Shown here: positions 45,840 through 54,428 of the stretch, piece by piece
How positions within the stretch are numbered: the stretch's first letter is position 1
Layout: each line of letters starts with the position of its first letter
NCBI GenBank assembly: GCA_963825425.1
Contig: CAWGTF010000011.1
Location: forward strand, 124,001-188,000
Source: PALSA-607 sp963825425
Lineage (GTDB): Bacteria > Actinomycetota > Actinomycetes > Acidothermales > Acidothermaceae
Length of the DNA: 64,000 nucleotides
Direction: 5' to 3'
Translations under genes and position numbers: made by a program
The notes under the pieces: generated by a model
Seen by the model: the letters and a program-made list of their open reading frames with translations, nothing else
Databases searched by the model: none
What the model was told of the DNA's origin: nothing

Positions 45840-46454
45840 CGGGGGCCCTTCGAACTGGCGAGCAAGCGGGTTTCGCGAGATGGCAACTGCGTACCGATCG
45901 TGCGATCAGTCTCATCGAGGAATCGCGGCGACAGCCGCCAGCCGATCAACCACGCAACGATGAACGTGCAGACCGCAAGGAGGCCGCGCATCCAGATGCT
46001 GGTGCATGTCGGTGCCGGTACCGATGGTGTGCAGAACGGCGAGCGGCCACAGCGCGTACGCCGCCCAGTGAATTGCGCGCCACACGCGGTGGCCGATGCG
46101 CTGACGCAGCAGACTCGTGATGACGAGTGCGGCTATGAGGTCTAGTGACGCAGCACCGAGTCCGATCCAGAGCGGTTTCGGGTGGCTGCCGAACGGAAGC
46201 ACGGCGTCGAGCCAGCGCAGCTGTGACTGCGGGTCGAGCGTCAGCGTCACCACGTGCAGCGTCAGAAAGACCACTGCGAGCAGGCTCGCGGAGCGATGTA
46301 CCGCACTCACGGCGAACCGCGGAAGTCCGGGAAGCGGGCGGCCAGAGCGGGTCGCGATGCCGAGAGCGACAACGAGCGTGAGCAGTACAAGACTGACGAC
46401 ACCACTCGAGCGGCCGAGGTACCACAACGCCTTGTCGATCGCTGCGCTGGTCAT
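45836..46454 (-). CDS. Ferric-reductase-like transmembrane heme protein 2 (frame-broken at 3' end)
   Basis: About 205 residues with five or six helices. His candidates for heme are in VHRSASLLAVVFLTLHVVTL and VWRAIHWAAYALWPLAVLH. It aligns in plan with the 31453 protein. ATG 46454 follows CGGAGG and overlaps the apbE2 stop (ATGA). In frame the ORF runs to an unlikely Arg/His-rich end. A frame change near 45985 gives LLAVCTFIVAWLIGWRLSP and a stop that overlaps the NuoF-like start, so I use that end. Confidence 0.77.
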
Positions 46455-47398
46455 GCCGCAACCTCCGCAGGCCATCCGCCGAGTGTGTGCACGCAGCCGT
46501 CATGGTCGACAAGGCGGGCGGCCACCCTGCGACTGCCAAGCCAAGGTTTCGCAGCACGGCCGCGCACAATCGCGGCGGTAGTTGCCGCGTTGGCGTCGAC
46601 GCAACTGCTGGCGACGGCCGTCACGGTTCGCCAGATCGGCGCGGCCGGACGTCGAGTGGCAGGGTCGAGTATGTGATGAAGGCGCGACGTGCCGCGCTGC
46701 CAGGTACGAGTGATCGTGCTCGACGTCGCGACCCCACATCCGTCGGGTAGGACAACGACGGCGCTCGGGCCGCTGTCGGCGTCCGGCAGATCCTGCACGC
46801 GGACCACCCACCCGCCGTCCGGGCCGGTGCCCGCCGTTGCGATGTCGCCGCCCAGACTCACGAGAACACCGACGCCAAGTTCGCGATGGATCCGCGCGGC
46901 ACACTGATCTGCACACCACGCCTTGGCGATCGCGCCAAGATCGAGGACGAGCCCAGCTGGCACCCGCACCCGTCGTCTGGCGTGGTCGAACTCGACGTCG
47001 TGCCATGTCGTCCGGTACACGAGGCGATAGGTGAGAGGCAGCACGGCGTTGTCTGCAGCCAGCGCGGATGCCTTCTTCATTTCGCTGAAGTCGCGGTCGT
47101 AGCCGAGACGGCACAAGTCGGTGCCCATGGTGGGGTCGACGTCGCCATCGGTCACCCGCGCGACGTCAAGTGCGCACGCCAAGACGTCGGCAAGCACGTC
47201 GCTGATGGCAGTCCAGGCGTTGCCGCGTGCGGCGAGTCGCGCGATCTCGGAGTCGGCTCGAAACCGGCTGCAAGCGAGATCAAGCTGTGCCAACTCGTCG
47301 ACGACGATGTGGTGTGCGGCGTCGAGGTGCGCCTCGTCTGTGACAACCACTCGCGCGGTCGTTCCGATAGCCGGCCACTGTGCCGAGGCAAGCGTCAT
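46451..47398 (-). CDS. apbE: FAD:protein FMN transferase 2
   Basis: A 315-residue ApbE paralogue of the 30506 gene. CSRFRADSEIARLAA, VDPTMGTDLCRLGYDRDF, LVLDLGAIAKAWCADQ, VLVSLGGDIATAG and LHHILDPATRRPA are family segments. The flavin/metal motif is weaker than in copy 1: LGAIAKA replaces the GGxGKG-type segment, and the late Asp/Thr region (SSCVDANAATTAAIVRG) is shorter. It may be less active or have another target. No signal peptide. It overlaps genes on both sides by ATGA. Confidence 0.85.
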   Translation of the reverse strand: MTLASAQWPAIGTTARVVVTDEAHLDAAHHIVVDELAQLDLACSRFRADSEIARLAARGNAWTAISDVLADVLACALDVARVTDGDVDPTMGTDLCRLGYDRDFSEMKKASALAADNAVLPLTYRLVYRTTWHDVEFDHARRRVRVPAGLVLDLGAIAKAWCADQCAARIHRELGVGVLVSLGGDIATAGTGPDGGWVVRVQDLPDADSGPSAVVVLPDGCGVATSSTITRTWQRGTSRLHHILDPATRRPAAPIWRTVTAVASSCVDANAATTAAIVRGRAAKPWLGSRRVAARLVDHDGCVHTLGGWPAEVAA

Positions 47399-47691
47399 GA
47401 TCCACTCGTCACTGCGTGCTGAACGGTCCCCGACGTCGCCTGCTGCACGGTGGCCTGCGGCGTGGTCGTGACTGTCGTTGTGGCGTTGTCGTCTGAGGAA
47501 GACTTGGAGGTGCTTGCGACAGGAGTCGTCTGAGTGGTGCTCGTCGCGGCGGCCGGGACGGTCGCCGCGGTGTGGTGAACGCTTTGTTGCGCAAGCATGA
47601 CACTGAGGCCGACGACACCAGCGGCACTAACTGTTGCGATGGTTGCGTTGGCCGTGGCTATCCGGCGCATGCCGTCAGCTCGTGTGGTCAT
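47395..47691 (-). CDS. Small exported Thr/Ser-rich peptide, first gene of redox operon 2
   Basis: A 98-residue protein. The N-terminus (TRADGMRRIATANATIATV) leads into one helix (SAAGVVGLSVMLAQQ), then Thr/Ala/Ser-rich sequence to the end. Strong AAGGAGG before ATG 47691 decides the start. It has the same position and composition as the exported proteins at 29280 and 29800 ahead of apbE1, so an exported low-complexity protein appears to be a standing part of the module. The stop overlaps apbE2 (ATGA). Confidence 0.65.
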   Translation of the reverse strand: MTTRADGMRRIATANATIATVSAAGVVGLSVMLAQQSVHHTAATVPAAATSTTQTTPVASTSKSSSDDNATTTVTTTPQATVQQATSGTVQHAVTSGS

Positions 47692-47769
47692 TGCGACCTC
47701 CTTATGCAGTGACTCGGTATCGAACACATCGGTTGGTTTCGCCAACCCGTTCAATCTGACCTTGAAGCA

Positions 47770-47805
47770 GCTGCCTGACAGATGACATAAGGCTGTCTGA
47801 CAGAT
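47770..47805. promoter_or_regulatory. Direct repeat GCTGyCTGACAGAT, candidate response-regulator site
   Basis: GCTGCCTGACAGAT (47770-47783) and GCTGTCTGACAGAT (47792-47805) repeat with a 22-bp period, on one face of the helix, 80-115 bp upstream of redox operon 2 and in the shared region with the divergent YbhN-like gene. OmpR-family regulators bind such direct repeats. Confidence 0.45.
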
Positions 47806-47961
47806 TCCTGAGAATCTCGTCGAAGGTGGGCCATGCACCTCGACACCTCCACCATGCACGGCCGACCTGACAATGGCGTTAAAGGCGCCTCGCAAGAACC
47901 TGTGATGGGCACACTCTTCTCCCGTCACCCGTTCGTAAGGTCAGTCGAGGAGAGTGGAACC

Positions 47962-48944
47962 ATGTCGAGTGCTGCCGCGCCGCACCTCAATCGCCCGTGG
48001 CGCGCCGTCATCTTCGGAACTGCGTTCGTCGCGCTTATGGTGTGGGTGATCACGTACCACGCGACCCTGGGTAACGCCATCGCGCAGCTCTCGACTTTGC
48101 CTGGTCCATCGTGGTCCGCGATCCTCATCGCTCTCGGCGCTGTCGTCGCCAGCTACTGCTGCTCTGCTGTGGCTTTGTCTGCTGCCGCGGGTCGTCGATT
48201 GCCACTCGGTCGCACGCTGCTCGTGCAGTTCGCGGCTGCGGCCGCGAACCGGCTAACGCCGGGCGGTGTGGGCGGCATGGCAGTCAACGCGCGGTACTTG
48301 CGCACCCAGGAGTTGTCGTCAGGAACCGTCGGTGCTGCGCTGTCGCTATCCGCGTTGGCCCACATCGCGATCGCGAGTATCGGCGCTCTCGTGATGGCAC
48401 CGACCCTGAGCCAGGCTGCCGATAGCGCACTCACTCCTCACTGGTCGGATCTACGGCCTTCCGATGATCGTTCCGGTACTCGTCGCTGTGCCGTTAATCG
48501 GGTGGTTGATTGCGCGGACGGCTCAAAGCCGGCTGCGGCGTCGACGGTCGCTTGGCAGTCGGGATCCGTGACGCGCGAAGCGCCTTGTCGAGTGCAAGCC
48601 GCCAGCCCAAGCGCCTCGCGCTACTTCTTGCGGCGACGGCGGGCGTCAAGGCGACCAATCTGCTGGCGCTGCTTGCGGCCACCTGGGCGTTTGACGGCGA
48701 CCTCGCCAATTGGCGTGTCGCGGTTGTCTACTTGGTAGGTGTTCCTATCGCCGAGGCCATTCCGACGCCAGGCGGAATCGGCGGCGTTGACGCCGTCCTG
48801 GTCGCCGGGCTCGCCCGCATCGGCACCTCTCCGGCCGGCGCAGTGATAGCTGCGGTGATCGTCTTCCGATTGTTGACGTTCTGGGCGCCGATCGTGCCTG
48901 GGATGATCTCTGCGGGCTTCCTACGGCGCCAACACGCCCTATGA
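47962..48944 (+). CDS. YbhN/UPF0104-like membrane protein (lysyl-PG synthase TM-type; frame-broken)
   Basis: About 327 residues and roughly eight helices. VQFAAAAANRLTPGGVGGMAVNARYL and IAEAIPTPGGIGGVDAVLVAGL, given here as ANRLTPGGVGGMAVN and IPTPGGIGGVDAVL, are the twin PGGxG motifs of this flippase-like family. Frame changes near 48438 and 48565 are bridged by GRIYGLPMIVPVLVAVPLIG. It may move lipid or polyprenyl intermediates. ATG 47962 follows GAGGAG. It starts a four-gene set with the beta-propeller, FMN-binding and M14 genes, each overlapping the next. Confidence 0.8.
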
Positions 48945-50264
48945 CTCCTGCCATGCCGGACCGATACTTTCGTCGCCGCACCGTCGTCGCCGCGGTGACA
49001 ACTGCGGCTGCCGCTGCGGCCGTGGTCGGGGTGCTGTCGGGGACGTCCGCATCTTCGACGACCGGTACGCCTCGCGCGTTGGTTGCCAACAGCGCCGCGC
49101 CGGTTGCTGGGTCCCCGACGTCAATCGCGAGCCCGTCTAGTCCCGCACAAACTGCCAGCCTGCCTAGTGCGTCGGCGGTGGTTTCGCCTGCAGTGGTGGC
49201 GCCTGCGGTGGTGGCTCCTGCGGCTTCGTCGCCGACGCCGACCCCGACGGTTGCCGACCCCTTCATGGACGGCGGTCGCCCCTGCCGGTAGCGCAGGTTT
49301 CCTGCAGCCAGGGTCTGATCCAAGCGTGCTACCCGCCGATCTGTTGATCGCCGACAAGCGAAACAACCGGCTCGTCGTCGTCGACCCGCAAGGGCGTTTG
49401 GTATGGCAGTTCCCGCGCCCGGGCGACCTTGCGGCTGGACAGACCTTTCTGATCCCAGACGACGCGTTCTTCAGTCCGGACGGCAAGTACATCGTCGCGA
49501 CGGAAGAAGATGACTTTGCGATCCGCGTCATCGATGTCGCGACGCACCGGATTGTCGGTAGCTACGGTCATCCCGGCGTGCATGGTTCCGGACCGGGGTA
49601 CGTGTGGAATCCCGACGACGCGATGATGCTGGCAAACGGCGATCTCGTGACCGCCGACATCAAGAACTGCCGGGTGGTGGTCGTATCGCCCACCGCGCAG
49701 ACAGTCACGCGGCAGTTCGGTATCACCGGGCACTGCACCCACCACCCGCCGTCCACCTTCGGTAGTCCTAACGGCGCGTTCCCGACAACCGCGGGCCACT
49801 ATCTCGTCACGGAGATCAATGGCGACTGGGTCGATGAGATCGACCTCACCGGTCACGTGTACTGGGCCACTCATCCTCCGCAGGTGCGATACCCATCGGA
49901 TACGAACGAGATCGGCCCCAATAGATACCTGACGGTCGACTACTCGTCTCCCGGTCAAGTGGTCGTCTTCAACCAGGCCGGACAGACGTTGTGGCGTTAC
50001 GCCCCCACTGGGTCCGACCGCCTGAACCATCCGTCCCTTGCGCTACCGCTGCCAAATGGCGACATCATCGTCACCGATGACCTCAACGATCGCGTCATCG
50101 TCGTCGATCCACGAACGAACACGATTGTCTGGCAATACGGCCACACCGGCGTGCGGGGCGTCGCGCCTGGGTATCTCAATATCCCCGACGGGTTAGACCT
50201 CGTACCCCCGTATTCGTTCGCGGCTGGTCATCCAGCGGCGCTTGGCGCGCTAGGAGGCCCCTGA
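48941..50264 (+). CDS. Exported beta-propeller protein (NHL/arylsulfotransferase-like; frame-broken)
   Basis: The signal or anchor segment TVVAAVTTAAAAAAVVGVLSG is followed by a Ser/Ala/Pro linker and a propeller of about six blades: LLIADKRNNRLVVVDPQGRL, VWQFPRPGD, SYGHPGVHGSGPGYVWNPDD, NGDLVTADIKNCRVVVVS and TIVWQYGHTGVRG. The frame changes near 49270, in the linker. The C-terminal half of the 51657-53795 protein is its paralogue. The start overlaps the YbhN-like stop (ATGA) and the stop touches the FMN-binding gene (TGATG). Ligand or catalytic role unknown; no PQQ ligand set is obvious. Confidence 0.72.
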
Positions 50265-50758
50265 TGAAGCGGGCGTTCGCGGCGATCGTCGGCACCGTCA
50301 CAGGACTGGTGTTGCTACTCGATTTCAAGACACATTCGGCTCGACAGTCGGCCCAACCGCCATTAGCCGCTACGGCGCCAAGCGTGCCTGCGCCGCAGAC
50401 GTCGGCGCCCGCGAGCGCACCGCCGACCGAGACGCCGACGGCACCCCCAAGCTCGGCGAAAGCTGCACCCGCAGCCAAACCGCAGACGCGCACAGTGAAC
50501 GGGTCTTCGATCCGGACGCGCTATGGCGACGTCGAGGTTCAAGTGGTGTTCACCGGAACTCAGATCACCGACGTCGTTCCGGTCCGGCTTCCTGACAGCA
50601 ACGGCGTTGACCAGCAAATCGACCAGCAGGCCGTGCCGATCTTGATTCAGGAGACGCTGACTGCGCAAAGCGCGAACATTCAGGCGGTGTCGGGTGCGAC
50701 CTACACCAGCGACGGCTACATCCGGTCGTTGCAGTCGGCGCTCGACAAGGCAAAGTGA
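50264..50758 (+). CDS. Membrane-anchored FMN-binding (flavinylation target) protein 2
   Basis: A 164-residue protein. The anchor AAIVGTVTGLVLLLDFK is followed by a Pro/Ala/Thr linker and an FMN_bind domain (RTRYGDVEVQVVFTGTQITD). AVSGATYTSDGYIRSLQSAL contains the SGAT flavinylation site. It is close to the 39158 protein and shorter in the linker. The start overlaps the propeller stop and the end overlaps the M14 gene, so all four genes of this set are translationally linked. It is a likely substrate of either ApbE. Confidence 0.9.
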   Translation: MKRAFAAIVGTVTGLVLLLDFKTHSARQSAQPPLAATAPSVPAPQTSAPASAPPTETPTAPPSSAKAAPAAKPQTRTVNGSSIRTRYGDVEVQVVFTGTQITDVVPVRLPDSNGVDQQIDQQAVPILIQETLTAQSANIQAVSGATYTSDGYIRSLQSALDKAK

Positions 50759-51635
50759 GCCGCCGCCGCGAGCATCCGTGGTGGATCCTGGTCGTCTTGG
50801 CGTTGGCGGGCTGCGCGGCCGATCACGACGCGGACGCAGTGACGGTCGGGTCATGGCGTCGGCACCAGGTCCGGTGTCGCCGCTCACGCCGTCGCCCCGC
50901 TCCGCATCGTCGCTTGCGACGCTGCTGCGACGCCCTAGCGCCCGCGCCGCGACAGTGCTCGCCAGTCCGTCGCCGACGCGCATTCCTGCGTTGGTCAATC
51001 GGACGACAACGTTCGGGTATTCGGTTCAGGGACGACCCTTGACGGTGACGGAAATCGGAAATCCAGCGAGCGCGCACCGGGTCCTCATCGTTGGCAGCAT
51101 TCATGGCAACGAGTTGGCCGGTGATCAGATTGCGGCCGCGCTGCAAGCTGCTGCGCTGCCGGCGGACGCAGACGTGTGGATCGTGCAGGAACTCAACCCA
51201 GACGGTGCGGCAGCTGCGACGCGGACAGAACGCTGACGGCGTCGACCTCAATCGCAACTTCCCGTTCCAGTGGCAGCAGCTTAGGCCCGCGCAGGCTCGT
51301 TGGACTACAGCGGAACGCGTGCATTGTCGGAGCCGGAATCGGCAGCCGCAGCCAGTCTGATTTCCCGCATCCACCCGACACTGGCGATCTGGTTCCACCA
51401 GCACCTTGCTGTCGTCGACGATTCGCAAGGTCCGATCAGCGTTGAGCGGCGCTTCAGCGCACTGGTTGGCCTGCCGCTGGCACGACTGACGGACTATCCG
51501 GGCAGCGTCGTCGGTTGGGAGAGACTCGATGTTCGGCCCAACGGCATTCGTCGTCGAACTGCCCGCGGGGCGACTGGCCCCGGTGCCGTACAGCGTTACG
51601 TCGACGCGATCGAGGCCGTCGCGACGATGAACTAG
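50755..51635 (+). CDS. M14-family zinc carboxypeptidase lipoprotein (frame-broken)
   Basis: Lipobox VLALAGC after ILVV. The catalytic domain includes GSIHGNELAG (first zinc His and Glu), VQELNPDG, DGVDLNRNFPFQW, IWFHQHLAVVD (third zinc ligand) and, in another frame, TAFVVELPAG with the catalytic Glu. About 290 residues with at least four frame changes (near 50855, 51225, 51295 and 51533-51580). The family includes peptidoglycan peptide amidases such as MpaA, so cell-wall peptide trimming is likely. GTG start overlaps the FMN-binding stop (GTGA). Why it is co-encoded with redox proteins is unclear. Confidence 0.75.
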
Positions 51636-51656
51636 CGGTCCGCGTCTGCTTGTGCG

Positions 51657-53795
51657 TCAGCCGGTCCATGGATGGGTGGGCGTGGTGCCGTCGGGCGCGA
51701 GCAGGTCGAATCCGTCCGGTGTGTTCAGCAGTCCCGGCGCCGTGCCGGACACGTCGTCGACGCCGTACTGCCAGACGATGGTCTTCGTCTTGGGGTCGAT
51801 CATGACAACGCGATGCCGGTAGTCATCGTTGACACAGATGAGACCACTCGGCAGTACCTCGGCCAGGCTCGGGTGGTCGAGCATTCCGTGCCCGCTCGCA
51901 ACGCGGTACTCCCACAAGATGTGCCCGGCTCGGTCGAACTCGACGATTCCGCCGGGCTTGGCGTAGTCGGCCACGATGTAGGTGTCGGGACCGATCTGCT
52001 GTGGATCCGACGGGTAGCTCAGCGGCAGGTGGGTCGTCCAGACCAGCGCGCCGGACATGGTGTATTCGCTGATCCACGAGCCGGTGACCTCCGAGATCAA
52101 CACGTTGCCGTTCTGTAGGGGCGTATCGCCGTTCGGATATCCCAGCGATGTCGGTGGCTTGTGGACGCAACTGCCGGTGGTTCCGATCTGGCCGATTGGT
52201 TGCGCCTGCGCGCTGATGATCAATACCCGGCAGTTGTTGGCGTCCGCGACGATGACGCGGCCGTCCGCGAGCTTGTACGCGTCGTCCGGTTCATGCAGGT
52301 AGCCCGCGGCCGCGCTCGCGATGCCGGGGTGGCCATAAGACCAGAGCGATTTTCCGCCCGGGTAGGAGATCTCGACGATCGTGTTGTTGCCCTCTTGGTT
52401 GGACAGAATCGCCTTGCCGTGGTCAGTGAAGAAGGCGTCGTCAGGAAAGAAGAATCCGGACGGCGGTGCCGGCGCTGTCGCGTTCGGGAAGGTCCAGTCG
52501 ATGGTGCCCGCGGGGTCGACAAGAACGAGGCGATTGTTGCCGCGGTCGGCGATGAGGAGCTTGCCGCTGAACAGCGCAGCGGGAGAGCCCTGGACACTCG
52601 CCTGCGCACCAACCGATGCGATCTTCACGGCGACGACGGCGGTCGTCGGCTCGATCGTCTGCTGCGCGGTCAGCGCGTTGCCACCAAGGACATAGGCGGT
52701 GTCGCCGACGACGGCGGTCGCCATGTCGGACACCGACTCAGGCAAGGAGCCGACGAGGGTCACCGAGCCGGTGGCCGGGTCGAAGGCGAAGATCGTGTTC
52801 TGGGGGTTGTGACCGTCGGATCCGCCGAGGATCAAGACCTGCTGGCCGAGGACGGCCACCGCTGCATGCGCCAACGGGTGTGGGAACTTGCCGACAACTG
52901 TGCTCGCGCCGGTGCTCGTGTCGACGCGCTGGATGTCGGCAATCGGTTGGCCTTGATGTTCGCCACCAAACATCCACACCGCGCTCGATGTTGCGTACGC
53001 AGCGCCGTAGCGCACGGTTTCAGCCAGCTGACCCACGGCGTGAAACGTGACGCCGTCGGTCGTCGCCAGCACACCGGGAAGTTCGTGGACGCCGTCGTAT
53101 CCACCCACCACGTACAACTGGTCGCCTGCAACGGCGACCGAATCGTCCGAGCGAACTTGCGGAAGCCGTCCGACCACCGCAGCGGTGCCATCGGCGTGCA
53201 CCGCTTGCACTGCATCACTGGATGCCGCCGAGCCGCCGCCCACTACGAGCGCCGTGCTGCCGACGACGCCCGCGCCGGCATCGTGCACGGCAACCGGCAG
53301 GTGGCTGGCTGGACGAATCGACGGCGAACTGGGGTCGAAGACCAGTGTCTGGGACGTCGTGACCTGATGCGAGTCGAGACCGCCAGCGACGATCACCGCA
53401 CCGTGTAGCGGGACGGCGACCACTCGCGACAGCGCCACCGGCAGGCGGACCGACATCGTGGTGGCCGTCACAGCGAGACGCGCCGCAGTAGGGCCGGCGC
53501 TCGATGCCGGTGCGGGCGTGCCCGACCCGGTGGCCGGCGCGCGCGAGGAGGCCGGCGCTTCGTCTGGTGCTGGCGACACCGCCGTAGGCACGCTCGCGGA
53601 CGGCTGCGATGTCGGCGTCGTGGTTTTCGGCGCGGGCTGCGCATGTCGCGAGGTACAGCCGGCGAGCACAAGCGCCAGGACGGCGACCGCGAGCGCGACG
53701 TTTCTCGTGACTAGGAAGTGGGCGCGCCCGGTTGGCGCGATCGCGGACGTCACGGACTCACTATGGGCTAGCCACATGACGAACGCCTGACGCAC
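51657..53795 (-). CDS. Lipoprotein with Kelch and NHL-like beta-propeller domains
   Basis: Up to 712 residues, intact frame. Lipobox LALVLAGC is followed by a Pro/Ser/Thr linker. A six-unit Kelch propeller is about residues 110-400 (GAVIVAGGLDSHQV, QLYVVGGYDGVHEL, AVWMFGGEHQGQP, QVLILGGSDGHNP, TAYVLGGNAL). A second propeller begins at KLLIADRGNNRLVLVDPAG and is paralogous to the 48941 protein (SYGHPGIASAAAGYLHEPDD, IVWQYGVDD). GTG at 53795, ATG 53777 or GTG 53753 may be the start. It faces the M14 gene 22 bp away and probably serves as a surface binding or scaffold protein of the redox island. Confidence 0.8.
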   Translation of the reverse strand: MRQAFVMWLAHSESVTSAIAPTGRAHFLVTRNVALAVAVLALVLAGCTSRHAQPAPKTTTPTSQPSASVPTAVSPAPDEAPASSRAPATGSGTPAPASSAGPTAARLAVTATTMSVRLPVALSRVVAVPLHGAVIVAGGLDSHQVTTSQTLVFDPSSPSIRPASHLPVAVHDAGAGVVGSTALVVGGGSAASSDAVQAVHADGTAAVVGRLPQVRSDDSVAVAGDQLYVVGGYDGVHELPGVLATTDGVTFHAVGQLAETVRYGAAYATSSAVWMFGGEHQGQPIADIQRVDTSTGASTVVGKFPHPLAHAAVAVLGQQVLILGGSDGHNPQNTIFAFDPATGSVTLVGSLPESVSDMATAVVGDTAYVLGGNALTAQQTIEPTTAVVAVKIASVGAQASVQGSPAALFSGKLLIADRGNNRLVLVDPAGTIDWTFPNATAPAPPSGFFFPDDAFFTDHGKAILSNQEGNNTIVEISYPGGKSLWSYGHPGIASAAAGYLHEPDDAYKLADGRVIVADANNCRVLIISAQAQPIGQIGTTGSCVHKPPTSLGYPNGDTPLQNGNVLISEVTGSWISEYTMSGALVWTTHLPLSYPSDPQQIGPDTYIVADYAKPGGIVEFDRAGHILWEYRVASGHGMLDHPSLAEVLPSGLICVNDDYRHRVVMIDPKTKTIVWQYGVDDVSGTAPGLLNTPDGFDLLAPDGTTPTHPWTG

Positions 53796-53851
53796 TCGGC
53801 TCCAGGCGTCGGAGGGCGCCGAGCCACCTGCGGCGGGGTTAGCCTGTCCAG

Positions 53852-54415
53852 ATGCCCAGGCGTCTTGCGGTCTTGCTGATCGCGGCCGCCATCATGCTCA
53901 CCGGCTGCGGCGCGGCGGCGGGCAGCTCGGCTAAGGCCGCTTCCTCGCTTGACGTCGTGGGTCTGACGACGTACGCCGTCAACGACCGGCACTCGGCTCC
54001 GGCGCTCAAGGGCAAGACGTTCGACGGCACTGCGCTCTCGCTGGGTGGGGTTGGGCGGGGAAAGGTTGTGGTCCTCAACGTCTGGGCGTCGTGGTGCGGT
54101 CCGTGTCGGGAGGAGTCGCCGATGCTCGGTGCGACGGCGAAGTCGTATGCGGCCCAGGGCGTCGTGTTCGTCGGCATCGACGAGGCAGACACCACGTCGG
54201 CCGGGCGGACGTTCGCGACCTCGGCGGGGATGACCTATCCGAGCTTCGTCGATCCGGACGGCGGGTTGCTCAGCAAGTTGAAGATGCTTCCGCAGATGGG
54301 CATCCCGAGCACCCTCGTGCTGGATACCCACGGCCGCATCGCCGCGCGCGTCATCGGGCCGACGAACGCCGCCGAGTTAAAGCAGGTGCTCGACGGTCTC
54401 GTGGCGCAGACCTGA
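53852..54415 (+). CDS. TlpA/ResA-like thiol-disulfide lipoprotein
   Basis: A 187-residue lipoprotein (lipobox IMLTGC). The thioredoxin fold has VLNVWASWCGPCREESPML, with active-site WCGPC, and the cis-Pro segment MGIPSTLVLDTHG. TlpA/ResA proteins reduce extracytoplasmic cysteines, for example CuA-site or heme-binding thiols during cytochrome maturation. Its place next to SURF1, CtaB and the cytochrome oxidase genes supports an oxidase-assembly role. Confidence 0.88.
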   Translation: MPRRLAVLLIAAAIMLTGCGAAAGSSAKAASSLDVVGLTTYAVNDRHSAPALKGKTFDGTALSLGGVGRGKVVVLNVWASWCGPCREESPMLGATAKSYAAQGVVFVGIDEADTTSAGRTFATSAGMTYPSFVDPDGGLLSKLKMLPQMGIPSTLVLDTHGRIAARVIGPTNAAELKQVLDGLVAQT

Positions 54416-54428
54416 GCGCGGTTGCCCT

